Position numbers and translations under genes: made by a program
Assembly (NCBI GenBank): GCA_947396885.1
Contig: OX377201.1
Span: forward strand, 9,872,332-9,936,331
Reading direction: 5' to 3'
Length of the DNA stretch: 64,000 nucleotides
Origin: Heligmosomoides polygyrus polygyrus
Lineage: Eukaryota; Nematoda; Chromadorea; Rhabditida; Heligmosomidae
Notes under the pieces: model-generated
Told to the model about the DNA's origin: nothing
Database searches by the model: none
What the model saw: the letters and a program-made list of their open reading frames with translations, nothing else
Shown here: positions 48,342-57,899 of the stretch, in pieces
Numbering within the stretch: position 1 is the stretch's first letter
Layout: the number at the start of each line of letters is the position of its first letter

Positions 48342-48953
48342 AACGTGTGTGGAGTGCAGTCGGAGGAGACGCCGACTGTTGCGTGCACCCGATTGCAGGT
48401 TCCTGGTTCGAATTTTCTGGCTTAACCGACCAATCCCTCCATCTCTCTGGGGCCGGATTCATCAACGAGAACTGAGCTAAATCTTATCACCCGTTACCGT
48501 TACTATCCGTCAGCGGCTCACTAACCGCGAGTTGCGATTCATCAAATTCGCGGCAAGTGATGGCAATTCGTTGCGACTGGGTCACCGATTAGCCGTGGAG
48601 CGCAACCGCTGCACCCCGGTAGCGGTTACCGGGCACTCCAGCCTAGTAAAGGATACGCCGGATCTGAGGCCGGATTTAACTAACCACGTTTTGATGAATC
48701 AGCCGAATGGCGGTTTCATGGTTAGTTGCGCCACTTACAGCCGGTAAGTGGTTGATGATTCCGGCCCCCGTGGATTCCGCGAGTTTACCAGAGATGTCTA
48801 GGAAAGATAAAGGACTAACTTGTTCATCAGCTGGCCACCGCGAGTCATTGTATGTCCGAAAGCGCATTCAATTCGCCTCCACGACATCCCGCACAATTAC
48901 GATGTGTGGCGCATCCGAAAAAGGATTAATTAACGTCATCCTTTATCCTTTTA
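48342..48953 (+). mobile_element. SINE-A copy 12, split by MITE-B
   Basis: Head and B box at 48345-48453; the body resumes at 48770 (GATTCCGCGAGTTTACCAGA) and ends CATCCTTTATCCTTTTATCC. The two parts join colinearly once the MITE is removed. Confidence 0.8.
48455..48768. mobile_element. MITE-B copy nested in SINE-A
   Basis: CCGGATTCATCAACGAGAAC at the left and TTGATGATTCCGG at the right. About 314 bp, with internal palindromes around ACCGTTACTATCCG. Confidence 0.75.
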
Positions 48954-49044
48954 TCCCTAGTTGAATATTCAGAAGAATTACCGATCTTCAAGGAAGCCAG
49001 TGACATTTAAACTAATTGATGTGTTCTTGATAAGCTATCGACCA

Positions 49045-49206
49045 AGATTGTTAACGGTTTTATTTCTGCTGACGTTTCGGCAGTTTTGCCTTCTTTGAAG
49101 CTTGGAATTGTCTATTAAAATTGTAAATTTTTCCGACATTTCCAAGCTCCGATGAAGGCAAAACTGCCGAAAAGTCAGCCGGAATAAAGGCGTTAACAAT
49201 CTTGCT
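49045..49206. mobile_element. Foldback derived from Penelope 3' ends
   Basis: CAAGATTGTTAACG at the left and CGTTAACAATCTTG at the right. Each arm carries a GGCAAAACTGCCGAAA..GTCAGC block in opposite orientation, about 75-nt arms. Confidence 0.75.
49145..49180 (+). ncRNA. Hammerhead-like motif, degenerate
   Basis: AGCT, CCGATGA (one change), A, GGCA-AAAC-TGCC, GAAA, AGT, C, AGCC. Stem II has changed on both sides (GGCA/UGCC), keeping pairing; stem I has one mismatch. Confidence 0.5.
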
Positions 49207-49591
49207 CGAAAGCACAAGAACACATCATAATTAGACATTGTCATGCCAAGATTTATGGGAAGCTGAACCTGGACACTTAAACTGTTTTCCGTTCACCTTG
49301 ATAGTTTCGAATGCGCCTCGGTGATACAAGCGCTTGTATTTTTACCGTAAAAACGCAAGTGCAGCAAGTATGTGTCTATTTTACTTATGTACATATCTAT
49401 TTGTCCATTGTATTTCTTGAAATCGATACTTTCCTATAATCGAATAGAGCAAACATGTATCACTATTGTTTCGCTGGACCATGAAATTTTACTTTGATCG
49501 GTCTTCTAATCGATCGAGGAATCCCCCGGAAATTTAAATCTCCCTTGACATGTATGGAATTTCAAATGTGCCGATCCGGTACTTCAGATAT

Positions 49592-49763
49592 GCGTTGACC
49601 AGCCGATGAACAAGTGAGTGTTTTTTTTACAGGGAACTCTGCTACGAATTTGCCGACTCCGAAGGAATGGAACGGTTCGTTGGCCTGGGCGGGAAATCCG
49701 AACCAAGAACCATGAGCCGAAGTGCACCCGACAGCCGGCGCACTATCCGTCTGCGCTAGCATG
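49592..49763 (-). mobile_element. SINE-A copy 13, 3' truncated
   Basis: GCCGATGAACAAGTGAGTG to GCGCACTATCCGTCTGCGCT; the distal third is missing. Confidence 0.7.
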
Positions 49764-50124
49764 TGACCGGAACGAACGACGACATTCTGAAATATTTCAG
49801 GATTAGCAAAAACGCTGGCGGTTGAGCAATTGTGGAAGATTTAACTTCTAAAGACTATAGATGTCTTCGCCTGAAACATCTGAGCAGAAAAGGGACTCAT
49901 CCATTTAGCACATTGGTAGAAGAATGGATGAAAACACTTGAGTACTGTCTTCCCTGAAAGAACTTTCGAAAATTACGAAAAATGTAAATTTTGTCTAATT
50001 TCGCTACATTGATAGTATGCATTTGTTTCTTCAATCTCTATAAAATAGAATTAATGCACTGTCCAGAAATTTTTTTCAGCTCATTACTCGTTCAGATTTT
50101 GTAGACTTGGCATGGAAAAACACA

Positions 50125-50227
50125 AAAAATTTTGGAACGCTTCACGAATTTGCGTGTCATCCTTGCGCAGGGGCCATGCTAATCTTCTCTGTATTGTTCC
50201 AATTTTAGTATATGTTCAGGAATGAAC
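50125..50227 (-). ncRNA. U6 spliceosomal snRNA
   Basis: Minus strand. It contains the conserved core AATACAGAGAAGATTAGCAT, which includes the ACAGAGA box, then CCCTGCGCAAGGATGACACG (AGC triad region and internal stem-loop) and the end GCGTTCCAAAATTTTTT (pol III terminator). U6 base-pairs with U4, U2 and the 5' splice site at the heart of the spliceosome. The 5' hairpin reads GUUCA-UUCC-UGAAC, whereas the usual nematode form is GUUCU-UCCG-AGAAC; both strands of the last pair changed, so pairing is kept. This supports a real gene rather than a pseudogene. Confidence 0.93.
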
Positions 50228-50545
50228 GAACGACGACACATCACGATTGTATTTATAGGCGCGCCTGGCCGTGCGCCGTACCTGACGCAGGTAAATACGG
50301 CTAATTAACGTGCGCCAATACCGGAGATTTTTTGGAGCGACAATAGTCTCTCGAACGATGTCGACACTCCTTCGTGGCTATAGGTCGTCAAAACCCAAGA
50401 AAAACTCTCAGAAGAGCAGAGACGTCTAGCAGGAGCGGCATTTCATCATCAGAAGGAATTATGCAGAAATGAACGCTAAAAGTTTGCAAAAATCGTGCAA
50501 AGATCCGTGCCCGCGACACGGCACGGGCAAACTATTCAAAGAATA
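50228..50545. other. U6 upstream region, otherwise unassigned
   Basis: Nothing coding recognised. GAACGAACGACGACA at 50223 repeats the word at 49772, left of the U6 gene. Confidence 0.35.
50250..50257 (-). promoter_or_regulatory. TATA box of the U6 gene
   Basis: TATAAATA on the minus strand, 23-30 nt before the U6 start, the expected place for a pol III type 3 promoter. A proximal sequence element should lie about 30 nt further upstream, but I could not identify it. Confidence 0.7.
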
Positions 50546-50638
50546 AAGATGTTTTGTTGCGATCAAAACTTCTACCGCCAGGCGGGACTCGAACCCTCAC
50601 CTCCCTCTGACAGGGCGAGAGTGCTCTACGCTTTTACA
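50546..50638 (-). mobile_element. SINE-C fragment
   Basis: Minus orientation: T-arm region GAGGGTTCGAGTCCCGCC and AAGTTTTGATCGCAACAAAA. It abuts a truncated SINE-A at its left end. Confidence 0.8.
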
Positions 50639-50639
50639 G

Positions 50640-50836
50640 CCCCGGGGTCGGTGAATTGGATCCTGACTCGTCTGGGAAGGATAAAGCGATGATTTGTTCA
50701 TCGGCTAGCCACCGCAAGTCATTGTATGACCAAATACGCATTCAAATCACCTCCACGACATCCCGTAGAAGTAGAATGCGTGGTGCACCCTAAAAGGGAC
50801 GTTAGTAACGCCGCCCTTTATCCTTTTATCCCTGAG
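50640..50836 (+). mobile_element. SINE-A copy 14, 5' truncated
   Basis: Starts CCGGGGTCGGTGAATTGG and runs to CGCCCTTTATCCTTTTATCC. The missing head is replaced by the SINE-C fragment. Confidence 0.85.
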
Positions 50837-50839
50837 TTG

Positions 50840-51530
50840 AATATTCAGAAAAAATTTCCTTTGAGTTTGCCGAGAATTAAATAGGTCTGAGTTTATTCCA
50901 ATAGTTCTTTGCCAGATTTTCTATTCTTTTTCAAATAAAACTATCGTTATTTTAATTAATTAGTGAACCATTTTATTTATTCATGCCGTCGTATTGAACA
51001 CTTTTCAGGTCAGTCAATATTAATTCGACATCAAAGTGATTGTCTTATAAATCAAACGAAGATTTTCAATGTTAGACTACATAAACACTTTCTAAGAGGG
51101 TCACACAATGAATTTTTGTTCTAAGAAAATTCACTATGACATCCTCTGAAAACCTATAATTCACCCAAAAAAGTAAATACAAGTTTGAAGTTTCCTCAAA
51201 AATAATTTCATTCAAGGCAACTACGCAATTTTCAAACCAAACAACCAGCATACGGGGTTAAAGGTTTCTTAGAAATAATTTGAGAACTATCTTGAATTTG
51301 AGAAGGTGACTATCTTGAAAATAAACATAAATACAAGGTCTGAAGTTTTTTTCGAAAATAATTTGAAATCAAAACAATTGTTTTAAAATCAAAAGAAATA
51401 AATACATAGATAGAGTTTGAAATCTCGTCTTACAAATCGAACATTTGAAGTTTTTTTTTCGAAGTAATTTGAAACTAGGGTAATTATCATACAAATCAAA
51501 CGAACTTCCGCATCAAATTAAATAGTCTCT
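50840..51530. other. AT-rich DNA, degenerate repeats only
   Basis: Recurring AAACGAACATTTGAAG / TTTGAAGTTT words over about 500 nt, with no coding signal. Confidence 0.4.
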
Positions 51531-51533
51531 GGA

Positions 51534-51773
51534 ATCGTGTAGTGCAGTCGAAGGAGGTGCGGCTGTCGCGTGCACCCGATACCAGGTTCCTGGTTTGGAT
51601 TTCCTTTCCAGGCCAACCAACTCCTCCATACCATTGGTAGCAGACTTGTCTGGGAAAAGCGTCGACTTGTTCATCGGCTGGCCACCGCAAGTCATTGTAT
51701 GGTCAGATACGCATTCAAATCGCCTCCATAACAGAAGTAGAATGCATGGCGCATCCCAAAAGGGATTGAGTAA
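51534..51773 (+). mobile_element. SINE-A copy 15
   Basis: Head TGTAGTGCAGTCGAAGGAGG; internal deletions (the CCGGGGTCGGTGAATTGG block is lost) and no TTTATCC tail. Confidence 0.8.
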
Positions 51774-51779
51774 GTGGCG

Positions 51780-52380
51780 TGTCAGATTAGGTGGGCTTAA
51801 GGAAAACTGGACGAAGTGTAGCGCTGTTCATCTTCCTTTGTTCCAGCGGTGAGGAGGGAGGACATGTAGACATGAATGACGAGCAGCTTGACCGGTATGT
51901 TGTGGACGCGTTTTTCGTAGGGTCTATCCTTTATCCGTCCATCCTTTTTACTCTCCAAAAATGTCGGAATAAATTTTTGTTCCAAGAACACTAACCGTGA
52001 GATACAGTAACAAGATGCAGTCATATGTTGCTAGCATACCTACTAAAGGTGCGCTTTGTGAGCACCTTTCTTAGTCGAAGGATGGAATCGCTAGAAAAAA
52101 ACACTATGTTCTCATCCGGGTAGAAAATTGCAAAAAAACGTCCTTTCGTAGGACAAATTCGATTGCCGTTTTTGCAACAAAAACTAGTTCAAAGATTTAT
52201 TTTTGGTAGTGCTACTGATCAGATACGGTATACACATTGTAAAAGAAATGAAGTAATTGACTGAAAAATACAGAAAAAACATAAAAAGATGTTGAACGGT
52301 ATAGGAGAGACAAATATTGCCAAGAACTTAGAGAAGTAAGATAAACTATTCAAAAGAAGGAAAGAAAAAAGATGAAGCTA
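51780..52380. other. Unassigned DNA
   Basis: Includes CCTTTATCCGTCCATCCTTTT near 51930, possibly the displaced 3' end of the preceding SINE-A. No gene recognised. Confidence 0.3.
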
Positions 52381-52447
52381 GACCTCAACTGGAGTAAGGG
52401 GGCTTAGGAGCATCCTTAAGCCGCTTACTCCAGTGGAGGTCTAGAAG
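52380..52447. repeat. Hairpin with about 28-bp stem
   Basis: TAGACCTCAACTGGAGTAAG pairs with CTTACTCCAGTGGAGGTCTA; the inner GGCTTAGGA/TCCTTAAGCC continues the stem. Short loop. Confidence 0.75.
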
Positions 52448-52555
52448 TACAAGTACAGGTAGTACAAATCTGCAGTTGACCGAGTCCTGAGTCAGATGAT
52501 AAGGAGATGAGCATGGCGGTTTACTTTCAATTTTGTCGCCACTGGAAAATATAAA

Positions 52556-52844
52556 TAAAGGATAAAGGACGGCGTTATTCAATCCCTTCTGGGATGCGCC
52601 AGCGCATTCTACTTCTACGGGATGTCGTGGAGGCGACATGAATGCGTATTCGGCCATACAATGACTTGCGGTGGCCAGCCGATGAACAAGTCAGCGCTTT
52701 ATCCTTTCCCGACAAGTCTGGTACAAAATCACCGACCCCGGAGAGATGGAAGGCTTGGTTGGCCTAGGCGGGAAATCCGAACCAGAAACCTGGTATCGGG
52801 TGCACGCGACAGTTGCGCCTCCTCCGACTGCGCTACACGCGCCC
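52556..52844 (-). mobile_element. SINE-A copy 16, full length
   Basis: Minus orientation; a near-consensus copy with head GGGCGCGTGTAGCGCAGTCG. Confidence 0.9.
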
Positions 52845-52853
52845 CTCTGGAAA

Positions 52854-53041
52854 GTATAGTTGTGCCCAAATGAGTATTCGAACATTCGAATTAAAATAAT
52901 TCTATTCGAAATCGATTATTCGTGTTCGAGCATGTATTCGAATTCGAATGCTCGAAAAAACGCGATTTTCGAGTATTCGAAAATCGTCGTTATTCAAATA
53001 CATTCAGTTATTCGAAATTTTTGGGAGGGCACAACTATACT
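52854..53041. mobile_element. MITE with TTCGAA-rich core
   Basis: Termini AGTATAGTTGTGCCC and GGGCACAACTATACT (15 bp, perfect). The interior of about 150 nt holds a dozen ATTCGAA/TTCGAAT words. It sits between a SINE-A and the promoter of the first Gly-rich gene. Confidence 0.75.
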
Positions 53042-53059
53042 GGAACAATCCTTTCATCC

Positions 53060-53368
53060 CTAAAGTCTTCTGACAAGGCTGCTCCATCTCTCAGATTCCT
53101 CTGACGTCAATCTTCACTGGCTCTACGGGGATTTCCTCCTTCACTTGATGCCGTTTCGCACCCGAGATATGCGACCTCCAGCGGAATCGCGTGCCAGTGA
53201 TATGGCCGCGGCTGTAGGGGGGCCACCGAGGGTCAGCCTTATCACCTCCCACGGCCTGAATTCACTCCGTATCGCGTCTAGCTATCCCCGTATAAATAGC
53301 CGCGATAGTGCACCACACATCATCGATAGCGTTTGTCATCCTGACACGCTGTTGCTGAGCTGCTCACG
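53060..53368 (+). promoter_or_regulatory. Promoter of the Gly-rich TTL gene
   Basis: TATAAATA at 53291-53298, 78 nt before the ATG, and a CTTATCA (reverse of TGATAAG, a GATA-factor type site) at 53238-53244. Colinear and highly similar to 56830-57131 in front of the second gene, including CTTCACTTGATGCCGTTTCG and GATATGGCCGCGGCTG. Confidence 0.7.
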
Positions 53369-54621
53369 ATGCTCTTCCCTACTTGTCTACTGCTGATTGC
53401 TTCGCCCGTGTTTGGGCAGTACCCCGGCGGCTTTGGGTCAGGACGTGAGTGCACAAGTTGATTCTATTTGTAATTTGAGCTCGGAAAGAATTTTGTGATT
53501 TTTTTTTCAGCCGGCGGACTTCTCGGAGGACTGCTCGGGGGAGGTCAGCAAGGCTTTCAGGGGTGGGTTTTACAGGTACTTCAATTATGCCACTGGCAAC
53601 GACCTGAACATACATCGTCTTCGTATTCAGATCACCCTTCCAGCCTGCTGGTGGAGGATTTCCAGGTGGAGGTGGCGGTGGAGGCTACCCAGGTGGTGGC
53701 GGTTTCCAAAATGAACGCAGCTACTTCGTGCGAGGACGTCTTGTCTGCGGTATTCAAGGAGCGCAAGGCGCTCGAGTGACGATGTATGAGAAGAGAGGTA
53801 CGGGCGCTTCACATATGAGTGAATCTTTTGCCAGTACTGAAGTAGCTGTGGTTACAGGCGGTGGCCAGCCATCCATCTATGACGAGAAGATTGTCGACGC
53901 CAGTGGCGTCTTCAGCATGAAGGCGGAGATTCGTGGTGGTGGTGGTGGCCATGGTGGCGGCTTCAACGGCGGTGGTGGAGGTGGCAACGGCGATCTGTTC
54001 CTGACAATCGACCACAACTGCGGTGTAGGTTTATTTATTTATCTATTTATTTTGTCTAATCATCAGGAAGACGTGCTCTAAATCCGAAAACATAGGAGTG
54101 CACAGAAAAAAGAAAATAAAGGAAAGGCCAGTAAAAAACAGCAGCAATAAAAAGGAATCCGTTACCTATCGTACTCGACTAGAGAATGAGAACGATTATA
54201 GTTTCATGGAGAAAAAATTCTGACCTTTAAATACGTCTTAGGGCGAAGTTTAACGATCCTGTTGTAGGCAGCACCTATGCCTAATCGCCTATATGTATAG
54301 CAGGTCGTTTTTAGGGAAACCGACAGATGACGATCGCACTTCCACCGTCCTACTACAACCAAGGACTGATCCCCTTGAAGACGTTCGATCTAGGTATGTT
54401 TCAATACAATCCCGTAACTGCTCTACCTTCCTAAACTTACACATTTAGGCACCGTTAACCTGGAGGCTCGATTGTCTGGCGAGGAAAGGAACGCCTTCGG
54501 AGGAGGTGGTGGTGGTGGCGGTCGCAGCAACGGTTTCGGCTCCGGAGGTCGTAGTAGCACCGGATACTTCAATGGACCACCTCAGCATGGCGGCTTTAAT
54601 GGAGCACCTCAGCCGATCTAA
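53369..54621 (+). CDS. Glycine-rich secreted transthyretin-like (TTL) protein
   Basis: Exons 53369-53444, 53511-53562, 53631-53797, 53858-54024, 54315-54393, 54449-54621 give a 237-aa frame. Signal peptide MLFPTCLLLIASPVFG, then a Gly-rich arm (GGGFPGGGGGGGYPGGGGFQ). The TTL domain follows (SYFVRGRLVCG, ARVTMYEKR, YDEKIVDASGVFSM, LFLTIDHNCG, RQMTIALPPSYYNQG, LKTFDLGTVNLEARLSG), with a Gly-rich insert (GGGGGHGGGFNGGGGGGNG) inside it. A second Gly-rich C-terminal arm ends GGFNGAPQPI. TTL proteins are a large nematode-specific family of small secreted beta-sandwich proteins of mostly unknown function. The Gly-rich arms are unlike the usual compact TTL. Intron 53798-53857 is 60 nt and its frame is open, so it could be retained. 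The second intron was placed by comparison with the paralogue. Confidence 0.87.
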
Positions 54622-55014
54622 TCAATTTGTACATTACGGTATGACTACAGTACTACTCGTTTATATTAGCTCATATCTAATAAGTTGTATTTGTAAACTG
54701 GAGCAGCATATAGTTGTTATATTTATCTATTTATTGCCTTGTATGTACATTGTTTGTGCATTATTGAATAATAGAGATAATAAAATATCGGGAAGTGAAG
54801 GATACTGGTCATATACGGGTTTCACAGGAGTACATATTCACCGAGTTCACAAGTGTAAAGTGTTTTTTAATATTAACTGCTTACATACAACTGTTTGAAC
54901 TTATCATTTTTTAGTAAATTAAAAAATAAAAGATATAAAGTATTTATATGAAACTCTTTGATAAAGTTTCATTTAAAGTACCTATTTTATACAAATAGTA
55001 AAAGTAAAAAAAAA

Positions 55015-55165
55015 ATAAGGATAAAGGACGGCGTGATTCAATCACTTCTGGTGTGCGCCACGCATTCTGCTTCTACTGGATATCGTGGAGGCGATATGAA
55101 TGCGTATTTGGCCATACAGTGACTTGCGGAGGCCAGCTGATGAACAAATCAGCGCTTTGTTAGAT
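55015..55165 (-). mobile_element. SINE-A copy 17, 3' half
   Basis: GGATAAAGGACGGCGTGATT to ACAAATCAGCGCTTTGTTA (plus reading); the head is missing. Confidence 0.8.
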
Positions 55166-55340
55166 AAAGAAACTAAAATAAAAAGTAAAAAATATAAAAA
55201 TAATGAATCAATCTCTAATAACGCGCTAAGCGCTGAGTCATACCATCGATCAGCGCCGCCGCAGAAATTAGTCATAAAATCGGGGGAAAATTGCAGCACG
55301 AAAATAGCGAAAAATACCCAAACATCTTCTCCCTACCTGG

Positions 55341-55560
55341 AAACTTCAGCCCTAGGGCAATTAAGGTTGCTGAATACGAATCTGAAGTTTGTTTTTGAAG
55401 TTTCGATCGCCATTAATCGATATTGATCAAACTATCGATTTTTTTGTCCAGGCGGTCTTAAACTTTAGCCCTGGGGTAGTCGAGGTCGCACAACACGAAT
55501 CTGACGTTCGTTTTTGTAGTATTGATCATCAACATTCGATATTGATCAAATTACGAGGCC
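55341..55560. repeat. Tandem pair of family I units
   Basis: Two units with CGAATCTGA(A/C)GTT.GTTTTTG and CGATATTGATCAAA, matching 37971-38215. Confidence 0.65.
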
Positions 55561-56030
55561 CTAAAATAGCGGAAAATGCCCAGATGTCTTCTGCGTGCCA
55601 GTGGATTCAGAAGGCGTGCGGAATACGTCGCATGACATGCCTGGAACTCAGAAGACGTGCCAAAGACGTCGTTTAATGTGTTTGGGAATTCAGGTAGAAG
55701 TGAAGACGTCATTCAGTGTGCCTGGGGGATTCAGAAGGCGTGCCGAAGACGTGGTCCGCTAAGGATGAATCATTGAGGGGGCCGGTACCACTAATGGGGG
55801 ACCGTTTCACTAAGATAGAACCAGTAGTGAGGAACCAATAGATCGCCCTGTCGTACTATATACTGCAGGTGCTGCGAGCCTTTGTACTCCTAGGTATGGA
55901 AAAAAGCTGTACACGTAGAGCAGCTAGCTTGCTGTGATGGCCTTTGGCTCAGTGATACTGCATCATGGCGCGAGGCACGCCGATAGGCGTGACAGAGCAC
56001 TTTTACAATTAATAAAAAAGTGAAAATTAG
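55561..56030. other. Unassigned DNA with GGGACC-type words
   Basis: 55600-55760 has AGAAG(G/A)CGTGC(C/G)GAA repeats; 55770-55835 resembles the GGGGACCGGT minisatellite at 61.3-61.9 kb. No gene. Confidence 0.35.
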
Positions 56031-56032
56031 GT

Positions 56033-56230
56033 GCATGTCGTGTAGGTGAGCAGCATTGGTAGGTGGGAGCGCGCCAGCCAATAACAACCAAACAGAGGAC
56101 AGCCCGAACACATGCCAGCCCATCATGGTACCGACTGAATACGCTCCCTCTCTGAATGGCATGCCCATTCAATACGGTCTGATTGGTTTAGGCGTTCCCA
56201 CCTACCAATGCTGCTCACCTATGCGACATA
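56033..56230. mobile_element. MITE-J copy 2
   Basis: GTAGGTGAGCAGCATTGGTA against TACCAATGCTGCTCACCTA; colinear with 13494-13690. Confidence 0.8.
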
Positions 56231-56367
56231 TACCAAAAATTATATCACCTTCTTACCTCACTGATGAGCCACCGGGAAGGTGTTATAATGAGCAGAGTTC
56301 GTTTTGAGGGAGGTGGAGTTCACTTTTACCTCTCTATATTATCCAAGTATATTTTAAAATAAGGGCT

Positions 56368-56652
56368 TATGTAGCGCAGTTGGAGGAGATGCCGGCTGTC
56401 GCGTGCACTCGATTCCAGGTTCCCGGTTCGGATTTCCAGCCCAGGCCAACCAAGCCTTGCACCCCTCCGGTCGATGAATTGGTACCAGACTTGTCTGGGA
56501 AGGATGTAGCGCCGACTTGTTCATCGACTGGCCAGCGCAAGCCATTGTATGTATGGCCAAATACGCATTCAAATCACCTCTACGGCATCCTGTAGATGTA
56601 GAATGCGTGGCGCATTCCAAAAAGACTTAGAAAGACCGTGCTTTATCCTTTT
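56368..56652 (+). mobile_element. SINE-A copy 18, full length
   Basis: Head TATGTAGCGCAGTTGGAGGA, B box GGTTCCCGGTTCGGATTTCC, 3' end GTGCTTTATCCTT. Confidence 0.85.
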
Positions 56653-56899
56653 TTTACCAAACACGGTGTCTTCTCAATGCTAGGAGCTTGCAAAGAAGAG
56701 CCCCCTTGTAAGACAAATTCGATGGTCGTTTTTGCACCAAAATGTGTTTACTTTGAATTTTGTACCCGTTGTCAAGCAGACAGAGCGATGTGATCGATTT
56801 CCACTAGCATCTATTCTTTCATCCTTGAAGTCTTCTGACGAGGCTACTCTATCTCTTAGGTTCCTCTGACACCAATCCTCACTGGCCCTACGGAGGATT

Positions 56900-57131
56900 T
56901 CCTCCTTCACTTGATGCCGTTTCGCACCTCAGATAGGCGACCTCCAGCGGAATCGCGTGCCGGTGATATGGCCGCGGCTGCAGGGGGGCTATCGAGGGTC
57001 AGCCTTATCACCTCCCACGGCCTGAATTCACTCTGCATCGCGTCTGGCTATCCCCGTATAAATAGCCGCGATAGTGCACCACACATCATCGGTGGCGTTT
57101 GTCATCCTGAAGCTGTGCTGAGCTACTCACG
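56900..57131 (+). promoter_or_regulatory. Promoter of the second Gly-rich gene
   Basis: TATAAATA at 57057-57064, 75 nt before the ATG; C(T)TATCA GATA-type site at 57004-57010. Strong similarity to the promoter of the first gene suggests shared expression. Confidence 0.7.
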
Positions 57132-57657
57132 ATGCTCTTCCTTACTTGTCTACTGCTGATTGCTTCGTCCGTACTCGGGCAGTACCCCGGCTATGGGTCG
57201 GGACGTGAGTGTAGAAGTTTATTCTGTTTGTAATTTAGGCTCGAAAAGAATTTTGTGATTTTTTTCAGCCGGCGGACTTTTCGGAGGGCTGCTAGGGGGA
57301 GGTGCCCGAGGTCCACAAGGCTTTCAGGGGTGGGCTTCTACACTTACTTCTATGAAGCTTTAGGCAATGACCTGAATCTACATCGTCTTCATATTCAGAT
57401 CAGCCTTCCAGCCTGTTGGTGGAGGATTTCCAGGTGGTGGTGGTGGTGGAGGCTACCCAGGTGGCGGTGGAGGCTACCCAGGTGGCGGCGGAAACTTCCA
57501 CGGCGGCGGTTTCCAAAATCAACGCAACTCTTTCGGCGGCAGCGGTGGTGGTGGTTTTCGCAACAACGGTTTCGACTCCGGCGGTCGTACTAGCACCGGA
57601 TACTTCTATGGATCACCTCAACCTGGCGGCTTCAATGGGGTACCTCAGCCGATCTAA
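57132..57657 (+). CDS. Short Gly-rich secreted protein, TTL domain lost
   Basis: Exons 57132-57204, 57269-57329, 57399-57657 give a 130-aa frame. Signal peptide MLFLTCLLLIASSVLG, then GGLFGGLLGGGARGPQGFQ, a Gly-Tyr-rich arm with repeated GGGGGYPGGGG-type units, FQNQRNSFGGSGGGGFRNNG, and a C-terminal arm ending GGFNGVPQPI. Compared with the first gene, the sequence passes directly from the N-terminal arm (FQNERSY there, FQNQRNS here) to the C-terminal arm. The whole TTL fold and three introns are absent, while promoter, splice sites, arms and 3' UTR are kept and the frame is open. It could be a structural or cuticle-like Gly-rich peptide; function unknown. Confidence 0.83.
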
Positions 57658-57899
57658 TCAATTTGCACGTAGTACGGTATGACTACAATACTATTCGTTT
57701 ATATTAGCTCATATTTAATGAGTTCCATTTGTAAACTAGAGCAACATATAATTGTTATATTTATCTATTTATTGTCTTGTACATTATTTGTGCAGTACTG
57801 AATAAAGATAATAAAATATCAGAAATGAAGACTACGGTTCGTAAACGGGATTCACACGAATACATATTAACCGAACTCACAAGTGTAAAGTAATTCAGA

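Larger units (their letters stand above)
53045..54890 (+). repeat. Tandem gene duplication, unit 1
   Basis: Promoter, 5' exons, last-exon end and 3' UTR of this unit are colinear with unit 2 at 56815-57895. A poly(A)-signal-like AATAAA lies at 54779-54784. Confidence 0.8.
56815..57895 (+). repeat. Tandem gene duplication, unit 2
   Basis: Colinear with 53045-54890 except for an internal deletion of the TTL exons. AATAAA at 57801-57806. Confidence 0.8.

Noticed and set aside
53728..54081. Single-exon protein running through 53798-53857 and past 54024
   Set aside because: TTL homology continues only after splicing to 54315. The tail after 54024 is intron sequence with TTTATTTA repeats.
57416..57682. 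Val/Ala-rich frame as the product of the second Gly-rich gene
   Set aside because: It is the shifted frame of the Gly-rich exon. The spliced frame with the signal peptide is the one matching the first gene.
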